A stretch of DNA of 64,000 nucleotides from NCBI RefSeq assembly GCF_910592395.1, contig NC_088316.1:12958001-13022000 (forward strand), given 5' to 3'. Below the pieces are notes generated by a model, which had not been told where the DNA came from, searched no databases, and was given only the letters and a program-made list of their open reading frames with translations. The DNA is from Lineus longissimus (taxonomy: Eukaryota > Nemertea > Pilidiophora > Heteronemertea > Lineidae). Shown here in pieces: positions 50,447-60,728 of the stretch (its first letter is position 1; every line of letters begins with the position of its first letter). The translations under genes and the position numbers were made by a program.

Positions 50447-53400
50447 GTCATCGTCACCGTTATCGTCTTCATTCTCAACTTCCTTGTCGTAGTTTATCAA
50501 ATAAAAACGTCCGTCAAACATGTCAAAGTCTAAAAATGGAAGGCGAAGGTAGCATGATATCTGTAGTTTTCTTTGATGCCTTTCTTGTTTTTACGATGTC
50601 ATTTTTAGGATTACAAAATCGACCTCTTATTTAGACAATATTGGACAGACAGCCGACTTCGCCACAACGGAACAACCTACCTCGCCATTGGTCATTACAG
50701 CATCAACGACATTTGGTGGCCTGATACGTTCTTTTACAACGCCAAGGAAGGTCAAAAACACCATATCAGCTTCGTGAATGAGTTTGCACAGATATATCCC
50801 AATGGCTACATCAAAACAAGCGTGCGGTAAGAAACTTGTCTTCAGAGGTGGCGGTTGGCCGTGTCAAGGAAACTGAAGACGCAGTAGAAATTTCGTTTCA
50901 AATTCATTCAATGGACACCGTTATATCCCGCGGTCTCGACCACTTTAGCAACAAATCTTTGTATATCAACGTAAAAGGCAGGACTAAAAAAAACAGAGGG
51001 GAACTAAATCTACCAGCATCGACCAGATCAGTGTCCTTCTGGAAAAAGGGTCCTTACCTCTATAGCTCGAAGACTGGTTTTTGACCACTTTATCTACATG
51101 TAGCTTATTGATTAATTCCAGTCCTGTTTGCAAATACCATACTTTAATGACATTTCCCACCAAAATATGTTACACAGAATCAATCATTCCATGTCCGTGT
51201 CAATCAAATGTTACACCAAAATAATAAAACCCAACAATTATGATAATTAGTCAATCATGCAACCAGTTCCATTGTGTATCATGCTCTTTCATGCCAATCA
51301 ACTATATCAATATATGATACGGCAGTTACTACTGTCGTGTCATGGTATCATGAATAAAAGACTAAGAATGTGGCGTCATACATCACCCTATCCAGCCATA
51401 GGTACCAGAGCCACTTACAAGGTAATTTGGCTCCCGTTCAATGGATATCGCAACTATATATTGGCTGATCTGAGCGTTGCTTCATTTGTTTCACAGATCA
51501 GATGCCTCAAATAGTAACTAATATACATGTACAGCTGTAGTAGTATTTATTACTGAAATGGTACATGTAATCAAAATGAGGTTCTAAAATCCTCTGAGAC
51601 ATGCGTGTATACGCAAAGTGGGCATCTTAACACTATTAATACCAACGTTATTTTGATGATGATGCAACTGGCGACAATGAAATTCATGATGTTGACATAA
51701 TTAACAAAAGTGCTCTGCTACCACAGAAACTAGAATCGAACAGCCACTCAACAGTTGAAGGATGAGTAGCGGAATATCTTGTCAGCCATCACTAATGTGA
51801 TGTGATTGACAAATGTCCTGTGCTTTCCTCTTTCAGTTTGGCATTGAAGCTCTCGTGCGTGATGTATCTGCACTATTTCCCAATGGATGAGCAGTTCTGT
51901 AAGATAACTCTAGGAAGCTGTAAGTTGCACAATCCACATTCCGGTGTAACATGTGTGGTTGTTCCCTATCATTCAGTGTTTCCAAACAATAAAAAGCTAG
52001 CCTGAGAGCATCAGGACTTTTCGATAGTAGAACACAGACAAACGTGTCAAATCTGTGTGTGGTTTAGCGCTCCCAAACAATGAGGGAAACCACTCAGAAA
52101 CGCTGACTAGACTTGACTAGACTAAATGGAAGGGAGGGTTAAAGTTAATACCAGCGTTAGTGACAAAAGTCCTTTCAAATAACCAGGTCCAAATAACGCC
52201 AGCCATGTCCTCATGCCTGGTCAAAAGATGATTCCCGTTGACCTAGCTGTGCCTACATGACGAGTAGAGACCCGTGGACGAGTACTAGCTTGCTCGAGCT
52301 ACGATCGGTCCACCAAGACTCCAGTGACACGGAGTGTTTACTTTTCAGTTGGATATACGACAAGAGATCTCTTCTACACCGTTTCCCCGAATGCCGTCAC
52401 GTTCGAAGAGGGTCTAAGCTTGCCGGAGTTCATCATTAACAGAGAAGATGTGAAACAGACAGCAAACACTAGAGTCTTCAAAACGGGTGAGAATGTCTTA
52501 TGTCGTGTCTCCTCAAGGGTTGTGACTGTCTTCGGCGAGGTTGTAGCTGGCACACCGATCTTCTTCAGGTTGTGCCTGTCCACAAGTGAGACACACGAAC
52601 TCTCATCTATCTCCAAGCAGCTAGCGTCCCAGGAAAGTCTATCCTAGATTGGGTCCCAATGACATCTGATCCTAAAGGATCAACAAATCCAGGGGTGGAT
52701 AGATTGGCCGGAATCTGGTTGTCCCAAGTGTCTTGGCCAGCCCATTCTACAGAACAGGACAACCTGTGCTGAATTTATAAGGACGGCAACCCTGTCCTGA
52801 GAGTGTCTCAGAGAAACTTAGACGACATATACAGGGTGGCCCGGAATTATTTTCCCTCACACAGTGGATACACAATAGAATTATATTGTGCAAGGGAAAA
52901 TAATTCTGGGCCACCCTTAAGATCGATAACAACAACGAATCTCTGATTGTTACCAGGAACAAGGGCGCGATCTATCGTCATATACAAACTAGATGTCACA
53001 ACCTATAGGTAAAGACAGGACAGGTCGAAGACATGATGATACTTCTATCTCTTGCAGGGAACTTCAGCGATATTCAATTCGAGTTTCACATTAGGCGAGA
53101 CTTGGGTTTCTACCTCATCCAGACCTACATCCCGAGCACGCTCATAGTCATCCTCTCCTGGTTGAGCTTCTGGTTAGACGTGCACGCGACCCCGGCTAGA
53201 GTTTCATTAGGTCTGTTAACAGTCCTCACCATGACCACTCAGAATATGGGTAAGTTGCTCCAAATCGGTAGTCAGGAGTCTCTCCAATGTGTAGTCCAGC
53301 CAACCTTTTTTTCTTTTGGGATGTTTCCAAGGTTCCGTCACCTCTAAAAGATTTATGTGCCCACATAAAGCAGACAATTTGGAAAGCAGTTTCCTTTTTT

Positions 53401-54355
53401 ATATCAACATGCTACATGGTTTGACGCATTCATGCACTAAATTTGCACAGCCACATCATCAACGAAGATTGAAAAATGACAAACACCAACTGAGGCTAGC
53501 ACTAATTACGACAGCAAGGATTCCCCGCTTCTGAAGACTATAAACGCAGAGTGATGTGCCTTTACAGGTATAAACGCCCAACTCCCCCGAGTTTCCTACG
53601 TCAAGGGGATTGATATCTGGATGTCGACGTGTCTCGTGTTCGTCTTCGGGGCTCTCCTCGAGTACGCCTGGGCCAACGTGCTGGCACGGAGAGAGGATAA
53701 TACTAGAGAACGGAGGAAGGCCGAGGTAGATATATATATCAGCGAGGGATCATTGCCCGGTAGCGGCCCGGTAGCCCTTCAATGTCCAATGTCCTTCCCG
53801 GAAAGTAAAAGGACAAGGCGTATTCTTCCTCCGATGTGCTTGTTCTTGTTATTCTTTCATTGTTTTGGCTATTCCATAATCGAAAAAGGCGTTATTGACT
53901 CATTTGAGGGTCAGGGAGGTGAATTACATGTATAGCCCATTACAAGGTCGTATTTTTTTAAACATGTCTCCCCACTGAATAAACTATTTTTCTGAATCTG
54001 TCACGCGAAAGGCTCTCCACACGTCTTGTTTTTGTCTTGAATTGATACCAACTAGTAGGCCTACTTCAAAAGCACTTTATATTAAAATGTCATATTTTCA
54101 TTACAGATTACTCAGTTATTTGAAAATGGCCAACATGCAAACAAAGCCGCAAATCAACCGAATGGCAATGTCACAAACAGCGCCTCGCCGGAACGACGTC
54201 CGATTAAGAAATTGATATACGTGCGACCGCTATCGGCTGGGCACCGTTTGGACAAATATTCAAGGGTAGTATTCCCAGTGACATTCGGGTTCTTCAGTGT
54301 GCTGTACTGGTTACATTATTGGTGTAGGTGGTTTAAGAACGGCTGGTGCACATAA
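48341..54355 (+). CDS. Anion-selective Cys-loop ligand-gated ion channel subunit, complete, nine exons
   Basis: Exons 48341-48366, 49385-49494, 49989-50056, 50609-50826, 51837-51919, 52349-52486, 53058-53249, 53568-53725 and 54107-54355 join in frame to 413 residues. An N-terminal hydrophobic stretch ([15 protein letters not shown]) reads as a signal peptide. The extracellular domain has [12 protein letters not shown] (loop A region) and the signature loop with Cys148 and Cys162 around [12 protein letters not shown]1 is about 233-254. M2 begins [18 protein letters not shown]; Pro-Ala-Arg (260-262) marks chloride-type channels of the GABA-A/glycine/GluCl group. M3 is about 296-316, the M3-M4 loop is short, and M4 is [15 protein letters not shown]. 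The second extracellular disulphide of glycine and GluCl receptors is missing. Ligand cannot be assigned. The start follows from the signal peptide and the GTAAGT donor after a 26-base first coding exon. Confidence 0.93.
50188..50467. repeat. TCC/TCA/TCG trinucleotide-rich tract in a receptor intron
   Basis: Nearly pure TCN repeats, with (TCC)n about 50380-50415 and (ATC)n about 50416-50450, fill half of the third intron of the Cys-loop receptor gene. Poly-Ser and poly-Asp/Glu open frames on the two strands are by-products. Confidence 0.9.
52832..52917. mobile_element. 86-bp Tc1/mariner-type MITE with TA flanks
   Basis: The terminal inverted repeats AGGGTGGCCC(G/A)GAATTATTTTC..CCT are about 25 bp with one mismatch and are flanked by TA on both sides. 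The interior is 30-odd bases of AT-rich sequence. The size, TIR style and TA target duplication point to a miniature mariner-like insertion in an intron of the Cys-loop receptor. It has no coding capacity. Confidence 0.85.
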
Positions 54356-54780
54356 AGGAAGCTGAACTTTTTTTTAAATTGTGCAGAGACATCCATCAAA
54401 CTTTCGTTTTAACAAGAGTAAAAATTTATACTGATCTCTGGCAATTTGTGCCTTTGGACAGTTCGGACGATGTTCGCTTGGGCGTAATCTCTTTCAGAGA
54501 AATATTTGCATTGTGTTCCAAACAGGTTTTAATCCCGAGTTTAAGAGCTAATGGAATTTTTCGCTAGACCTCGGCCAGTACTGCCCACAACTTGGTCCTC
54601 GTCTTTTACAACTAGTGACTGGTGTAGCAGGAGGAATAGTCCCCGACTTTCACATCGTGCTTGCTGGTGAAAGTAGTAGTCCCATGTCATTCACAACCTG
54701 TGGCTGGTGTAGCAGTTATGCTAAATTATGATTTGCATCAACCCAAGACTGGTTTATAAAGACAAAGTCATAGCCAGAAG
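54356..54780. other. Spacer downstream of the Cys-loop receptor
   Basis: Probable 3' UTR of the receptor. No unambiguous AATAAA was found close to the stop. A small internal echo (CACAAC.TG....CTGGTGTAGCAG) occurs twice between 54585 and 54720. Confidence 0.45.
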
Positions 54781-55302
54781 GTCGGGATAGGACCTCTAGA
54801 ATATCAAGAAGACCTTGGAAAGAGGAGACAGGTCATCAACATATCAACTTGTATATTCGTGGAGTGCTAGATTGTGACTCTGTCTGAGCAAATCAAACCA
54901 CATTGTTCATTATACGTCTTCCCGAAGACCAAACCATGTACTATTGTTGATGCGACATAGTCACAGCATAACTTTTCTAGTTGTATCTATTGTCTGGCAC
55001 TCCTTGGGTGCGTGTATGGAGGGGGCGGGGCCGCGGATCCTGCAGAATAAGTCGTGATAGGACCTCTAGACTTTCGAAGACCTTGAATAGAGGAGATTGT
55101 GAAAATACCATCTTGTATATTCGTGCAGGGGTACCACAAGGTTGTGACATATCTTCTAGAAAGACCAAACCATGAAATAGTATGGGTTTGGTCTTTCGCG
55201 GAGACATAATCACAACGTGAGTTGTATTGTGGTTAGATTTCATTGGGAAGACATAGTCACAATCTCCTGTCTGGCTCTCCTCTTGGGGAATGCGTGTGTG
55301 CG
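54781..55302. repeat. ~250-bp tandem duplication
   Basis: Units 54781-55018 and 55051-55302 share GATAGGACCTCTAGA, GAAGACCTTG.A..GAGGAGA, CTTGTATATTCGTG, GACCAAACCATG, GACATAGTCACA and TGTCTGGC.CTCCT. They are diverged, with several indels. The second contains a small hairpin around AGACCAAACCAT/ATGGGTTTGGTCT. Confidence 0.78.
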
Positions 55303-55321
55303 TGTGTGTGTGGAGTTATGG

Positions 55322-56169
55322 CAATGGGTGATTTCAAAGTTGGTTTTGGTTTTAGTGTTGGGTGTTAGTGTCAGTTTTATTCTTAATTTCTACCCCTAAA
55401 AACCTATGTCTGGATAAGACCAAGGTTTTAGTTTAACACCAACACTGGTTTTATCTGAACACCTAAAACCTGGGCTGAAACTAAGAAGAGGTTTTATTCT
55501 GCAGGTAAAACTAACACCAAGATGGACAGAGATAAAACCTTGGAAAAACCAAATATGCATGTTTTTGTCGTTGTTACTGTTGTTTCACTATTGTAACCGC
55601 TTCCGATCTATATAAATTTGTCATCTTCTTTGTCGTCCATCATTATTCCCATCAGCGTTCAAAATACCAGCAACTACTTCTTGAAATGGTACGAACAACA
55701 TGATTTTTTTTTCTTAACACCAACACCAACTTTGAAATCCACTCGGTGTTAATGCCTAAGGTGTTAGTTTTATTGGTAATACAAAATGCACTACTAATCT
55801 TCCAAATATAACTTTACCGAGCTGGGATTAAGATTAGACCTTGGTGTTCCAATTGGTTTCAGTGTGAAACTAAAACCTAATTTGAAATAGGATAATGCTA
55901 AAACTGAGTGTCAAAACTAACACCAGAACTGATTTCATTTCTGGTGTTGTGGAGAGTTTTAGTTTTAGTCCCGGTGTTAGTTTTTGACACTAAAACCATC
56001 CCTTAGTTTTAAGCCAAAACCGGACATAATGCTAAAACCAACAAACACCGACTTTGAAATAGGATGAAACTAAAACCCACTTCATTTCAATGCTGGTTTA
56101 ATCAAGGGTTTTAGTGTTCCATTTAGTTTTAAAACTAAATCTAAAAACCGACTTTGAAATCACCCATTG
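55322..56169. mobile_element. 848-bp foldback-type element with inverted ends
   Basis: The left end CAATGGGTGATTTCAAAGT and the reverse complement of the right end match over 19 bases and remain similar beyond (GGTTTT...TTAG). The interior is filled with degenerate copies, in both orientations, of a TTTTAGTGTTGGT-like word and of a CTTTGAAAT word, so most of it can pair with itself. No reading frame is found. It is best explained as a non-autonomous foldback or MITE-like element. Confidence 0.75.
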
Positions 56170-56710
56170 TGTATGCTATGCCTGAACAGACTACACTGAC
56201 AATGACACCAAGTTACAAGTTCTATATCATTTTATTCAGAGAAAATATGATTTACAATCACTATAAAACAAAACCATCAAGAATACAATCATTTTTGGTA
56301 GAAAATACAAGCAACATCCTGCATCCCCCAACCCAGCTTACTCCCACAGTTGGATAATTCAAGACCATCAGATTGTCACTAGTTTTAGCTGACTAGTCGT
56401 TTGCACTAAAAAATTTCAAACCATATAAGCCAAATCAATGGCAACTTCTATTACACGTCACCAAATATTTGGGAAAGGCAGTTTGAATGAAGGTTAAGCT
56501 GTTGTTAGAAAAATCATTTGTTCGGTAAAACTTCCACATGTTCAAGCTTTTAACTTTATTTCACTTTTAATTTGAATAAACTGCTATCAATGTACCATCA
56601 GTGTTTATTTTGAAGTAATATATGGAAAGCACCATTACCCTACCACGAGTTCTTTAAATTTGATTTACAAAAGATGTCCTCGGTAAAATGAGATGGAGCT
56701 CTCAACATGA
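56170..56710. other. 3' flank of the GNPDA gene
   Basis: Contains the 3' UTR of the minus-strand isomerase gene. An AATAAA on the minus strand at 56555-56560, about 150 bases after the stop, is the likely poly(A) signal. Confidence 0.6.
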
Positions 56711-58647
56711 CTAGTCGTCATCAATTAGTTTATTGTGAACATGCATTAGTCCCTTGAAATATTTCACAGTCTTTACACGCAGTTCTAACGTTGCGTCTTC
56801 ATCGCATACAAAGATTGTTTTCGGATGCTGCTGGAAGGCCGAGACAGTCCACATATGATTGATCCCTTCCTCGATGGCTTTGTGTAAGGCGAGGGACTTG
56901 TTAGCACCAGTGATTACGATCATCACCTAAAAATTGGAGCAACAAAGCTGATATTAAACATGGTTTCATCAGTTTGAGAAAGGATTTAAAAGAGGTAAGA
57001 GTTCATCATCATATAAGTGATGGAAGACGATCTTTGTAGTCCCCTTTTAAATTAGGGTTTGCAAGATTTAATAAGGCCGACAAATCTTACCTCTCTTGCA
57101 TCCATCACGGTTCCCACACCAACAGTCAAAGCCATGGTGGGCACCTTTGACATGTCTCCACCAAAGAACCGTGCATTGGCTTCAATCGTGTCCTGGGCCA
57201 GTGTCTTTACTCTCGTCCTTGACACCAAGCTTGAGCCAGGCTCGTTGAAGGCTATATGACCGTCGGGACCAATACCTAAAGAAAACTTCAAATCTGACCT
57301 TCCATCAAATGGTGACGACAAAAACAATATAGAAAGACATAAAATTAAGTCTCTTTTAGTTGACTGATGGGGGAGGGGGGTCAATTACATCTACCTACAC
57401 ACACTTCTACGTCCTCAACACAATACTGCGACAAGAACTTTATAGATTGATTGTCTCTGCAGCACCACTTACCTCCAATGAAAAGCTCCACACCTCCAGC
57501 GTCAGAGATTGCCTTCTCAAAACTATCGCACTCCTTTACCAGGTCTGGTGCATTACCATCCAGGATATGCACATTCTCCGGCTTGATATCAACATGTTTG
57601 AAGAAGTTGTTCCACATGTAGGAATGGTAACTTTCTGGATGGTCTCTTGCAATTCCTGTCCAAAAAAAACCCCAAATTTTATTTCCCAAGACAAGGTAAA
57701 AAACTGCCCAATTTCCACGCCTTTTCGCTCCTTCAGCAAGACAAGCGCCTTTTTCGCAATCTTCATATAAAAGACACAATTGCTTCTCTGCGATCCTCAA
57801 GTGATCTCCATCCTTTCTCCACCAGAAGGGCTAAGGCATTTTGGGTCCTTGTGGCGTTTCTGGTGGTACATCGCACCACACCGCATGCATCACTTTTATC
57901 TTGTTTCAATACTTCCTTCTTCAAATGTGGATACAGCCATTTGCCAAAAACAAAATAATTTTCTTTTTAGATTCCTTCCTTACCAACATATTCATCCATA
58001 TTGAATGTTTTGACATACTTGAAAGAGACTTGGCCCTCTTTGTAGAATTCTATTAACTTTTTGTACATTCCCGAAGGGGTACCACCTGAAATGATATTCA
58101 GATATTTCAAATTTCAAATTGTAAAGAATTTTTAGTCTTATAGTATGCAGGTCTTCCAAGAATGCAATATGGCCCAAACTTCTACAGCTGCCAAGTTTTC
58201 TGACACTTAGTGTCAACCTCCGAATTTAGAGAGGTCCAAATGAATGGAAACCGGTGCCCTTGAGAGAGTGGTTGTCCTTGATAGAGAGTTGTCCATTAAG
58301 GGAGATTCCACGGTTATAATTTACAATCCCCGATCGGAAATGACGTAGTTTGATCGCATTCAACTATAAATCCATTGAACAGTGGTGCTTCGTTAGTCAA
58401 CCGATGACCTTTTTTTGGGGTGTGATCGGGGATTGTAAACTCGTTCCGATTCTACTTTACTCTATTACAAGACAAAGCGTGGACTAAGGTTCTCAATGCC
58501 CTACAACTTCAAGTACAACTCACCAGTGGGTAGCCCAAGAGTAAAGTATTTGTCCGGCCCAGGATTGAAAGACCTTATCAATCTCTTCACATACTTTGCA
58601 GCCCATTCGCTGGCAAGCTCGTAGTTGTCCAAGATCACTAGCTTCAT
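56711..58647 (-). CDS. GNPDA: Glucosamine-6-phosphate isomerase (deaminase), complete, five exons
   Basis: Exons 58524-58647, 57984-58085, 57473-57655, 57091-57275 and 56711-56926 join in frame to 269 residues, close to bacterial NagB length. The cytosolic enzyme converts glucosamine 6-phosphate and water to fructose 6-phosphate and ammonia, in amino-sugar catabolism opposite to GFAT. Visible signatures are [13 protein letters not shown] (phosphate loop), FNMDEYVG with Asp72, and [15 protein letters not shown] with Asp141, His143 and Glu148. These fall on the same numbers as the known catalytic residues of E. coli Nag[13 protein letters not shown] and [12 protein letters not shown] are also typical. 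The C-terminus ends LIDDD, shorter than vertebrate GNPDA tails. The usual [10 protein letters not shown] reads [10 protein letters not shown] here. A splice acceptor just upstream of the ATG (CTCTACAG) suggests a 5' UTR intron. GNPDA1 and GNPDA2 cannot be told apart. Confidence 0.97.
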
Positions 58648-58745
58648 GATAAATAGATGATTTGGAACAATCTGTAGAGAAAAGAGGATGGAGTAACTAT
58701 GCAGTGAACAGTGTCAATGCAATGGTGGGCATCCCCCACCCATGG

Positions 58746-59224
58746 TGGAGTGGTTCGGTATCAGGCTGTTTCGCTACATTGCCAGTTCGCTACAAGTCGT
58801 TTCGCTACATGTGGCGGTCGTTTCGCTACATGGTGGGTCGTTTCGCTACATGGGTGGAGTCGTTTCGCTACATGGGTGGAGTCGTTTCGCTACATGATGG
58901 GTATGGTCGTTTCGCTACATGGAGGACGTTTCGCTACATGGGTGGAGTCGTTTCGCTACATGGATGTAGTCATTATTTTTACTCTATTTTACCCTACCAT
59001 AATTCCCGGTGGTGACTACAAATTTATTATAGCACAGTTTGCCGGTAAAAAACTTATACGGTTTGATGGCGCGCAAGGGGTTCTTGTCGTCCTGGCCTGG
59101 GTTAGGCCACATAAAAAAAGAGTTGGTGATCGTCCCCGCCCGCCCCTACGAAAAACGCCCGGCCTCATTTTTTGTTAAAATCCTAAAAAAGTTGGTATAA
59201 TGTTCTCTGCTATAGGGTCAGAAT
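58746..59224 (+). mobile_element. Minisatellite-bearing element, copy A (+)
   Basis: The head (GGTATCAGGCTGTTTCGCT, TTGCCAGTTCGCTAC) is followed by about seven units of a 19-24-bp minisatellite (GTCGTTTCGCTACATGG.GG), then a unique tail from ATTATTTTTACTCTATTTTA to GGGTCAGAATTGCA. The same order occurs in copy B (60120-60606). There is no coding capacity; frames reading FRYM/FATW repeats are artefacts of the minisatellite. It resembles non-autonomous Helitron or MITE families with internal tandem repeats, but the class is not proven. Confidence 0.85.
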
Positions 59225-59489
59225 TGCATGGTTGGAATCTCTATGAAATTTCCTTTCAAATGACACCAAACATGTCTGTTTAGGTTTATTGTACCCAGAG
59301 ATATTTACTTGATTTGAGCGAAAGATTGCTCCTATAGCGCCACTAAGATCGTCAGTGTCATACACTGTGTATACTACAATGGTCGGGAGGACTGGTTCCC
59401 ATGCCATCATATTTACAATATCTTGAAGTATTGAACTGTGAGAATTTTGAAAGAGATCAGTCCACCAACAGCTATACCCGTCGAACTTT

Positions 59490-59522
59490 GGGACATTTTT
59501 TTTTGGGACACCCGATATATAT
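59490..59522. repeat. Possible mariner-type element end
   Basis: Read on the minus strand, ATCGGGTGTCCCAAAAAAAA then ATGTCCCAAAGTTCG resembles a Tc1/mariner-like terminal repeat next to an AT-dinucleotide run. No matching opposite end was found, so this may be a solo or truncated end. Confidence 0.35.
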
Positions 59523-59570
59523 GCATTGAGCTGCCTCAAATTAATTGTTCCATCATTTGACCGTAATAAA

Positions 59571-59819
59571 CAGACGGGCCGGAGGACGCAGCGGACTCCC
59601 TTTCTACCAGTTGATCAACCTCTTGAATTCAGAAGCGCAAATTGCTTATCTTCAGGTACGGCTGGTTTCTGAGGGCAAGTTGCGCAGAATACAGCGAAAG
59701 AAGTACGTTGCGCTTCAAAGACGTATCTTTAAGGCATGGGACGATTACAGCGACGGGGAGATAACGACAGAACAGTTGTTGAGAGTTTATTCGCACTTGA
59801 ATGGACCAGTAACCTCATA
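59571..59819 (+). other. Unassigned open frame, possible terminal exon
   Basis: An AG acceptor-like site (TAATAAACAG) precedes a ~82-codon frame ending at TAG 59817-59819. It is charged and helical (LRRIQRKKYVALQRRIFKAW), and its DDYSDGEITTEQLL resembles a degenerate EF-hand loop with non-canonical residues at key positions. No partner exon is found in the repeat-rich surroundings. It could be a relic exon or element-derived sequence. Confidence 0.25.
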
Positions 59820-59936
59820 GACATCCATTCGCGTTGGCTCGCTCAATTACGTACTTATTATTGATTGACAGGGGTCATTCAAACGCACTCCAACGCAGAT
59901 TTGGAGGCCTTTGCAAGGCCTTCGCGTTGGCTCGCT

Positions 59937-60107
59937 CGTCTCCACCCATGTAGCGAAACGTCCTCCATGTAGCGAAACGACCATACCCATCATGTAGCGA
60001 AACGACTCCACCCATGTAGCGAAACGACCTACCATGTAGCGAAACGACCGCCACACGTAGCGAAACGACTTGTAGCGAACAGGCAATGTAGCGAAACGAC
60101 AGTAATT
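59937..60107 (-). mobile_element. Minisatellite-bearing element, copy D (-, head and array only)
   Basis: Inverted copy of the head and minisatellite part (GTAGCGAAACGACTCCACCC units) that stops before the tail. It lies head to head with copy B, a dozen bases away. Upstream, CGCGTTGGCTCGCTC occurs twice (about 59829 and 59922), flanking a ~90-bp segment. Confidence 0.8.
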
Positions 60108-60119
60108 CGAGTGGTTCGA

Positions 60120-60606
60120 CGGTATCAGGCTGTTTCGCTGCATTGCCAGTTCGCTACCAGTCGTTTCGCTACATGTGGCGGTCGTTTCGTTACATGGTAG
60201 GTCGTTTCGCTACATGGGTGGAGTCGTTTCGCTACATGATGGGTACGGTCGTTTCGTTACATGGAGGGCGTTTCGCTACATGGGTGGAGTCGTTTCGCGA
60301 CATGGATGTAGGTCATATCGCTACATCGTAGGTCGTTTCGCTATATGGGTGGAGTCATTATTTTTACTCTATTTTACCCTACTATAATTCCCGGTGGTGA
60401 CTACAAATTTATTATAGCACAGTTTGCCGGTAAAAAAACTTATACGGTTTGATGGCGCGCAAGGGGTTCTTGTCGTCCTGGCCTGGGTTAGGCCACATAA
60501 AAAAAAGAGTTGGTGATCGTCCCCGCCCGCCCCTACGAAAAACGCCCGGCCCCATTTTTTGTTAAAATCCTAAAAAAGTTGGTATATTGTTCTATGGGGT
60601 CAGAAT
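60120..60606 (+). mobile_element. Minisatellite-bearing element, copy B (+)
   Basis: Same order of head, minisatellite and tail as copy A. It has one extra variant stretch (GGATGTAGGTCATATCGCTA) that is also present in inverted copy C. The tail ends at GGGTCAGAATTGCA, where similarity to copy A stops. Bases 60131-60408 form the left arm of a near-perfect inverted repeat with copy C. Confidence 0.88.
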
Positions 60607-60670
60607 TGCACGATTTATTTCTTTATTTTTATTACTTGCTTAGAAATATCTGTAGGCCATGCACATTTGT

Positions 60671-60676
60671 CTCTTT
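60671..60676 (-). promoter_or_regulatory. HDE-like purine tract (AAAGAG)
   Basis: On the minus strand, AAAAAAGTAAAAGAGAC begins a few bases after the histone-type stem-loop. The AAAGAG core sits about 12 bases downstream of the stem, where the U7 snRNP-binding histone downstream element is expected (known architecture). Confidence 0.5.
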
Positions 60677-60688
60677 TACTTTTTTGAG

Positions 60689-60704
60689 GGCCCTGAAAAG
60701 GGCC
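60689..60704 (-). ncRNA. Histone-type mRNA 3' stem-loop
   Basis: The minus strand reads GGCCCTTTTCAGGGCC. This matches all 16 positions of the animal replication-dependent histone stem-loop consensus (six-base stem, four-base UUUC loop). It lies 24 bases after an in-frame TAG and is followed by a purine-rich HDE-like tract. No histone reading frame is adjacent; the upstream frame resembles the end of an SGNH-hydrolase-like protein. This is a cis-acting RNA element rather than an independent RNA gene. Confidence 0.75.
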
Positions 60705-60728
60705 GTATATCAATGCTGCACCAAAGGC

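Noticed and set aside
50172-50634. Poly-Ser, poly-Pro/His, poly-Met/Arg and poly-Asp/Glu frames
   Set aside because: Simple trinucleotide repeat read in six frames, located in an intron of the Cys-loop receptor.
57822-57835. Second CTCF-like site (CCACCAGAAGGGC) in a GNPDA intron
   Set aside because: It departs from the consensus at key core positions, so it is not supportable by eye.
58662-59178. Long overlapping frames rich in FRYM/FATW repeats (also at 59847-60387 and 60888-61225)
   Set aside because: They are translations of the TTTCGCTACATG minisatellite, open in several frames and on both strands, so no protein is implied.
60689-60704. Genuine histone gene 3' end
   Set aside because: The frame directly upstream does not read as any core or linker histone tail and contains an SGNH-type Asp-x-x-His block instead; no histone gene lies nearby.
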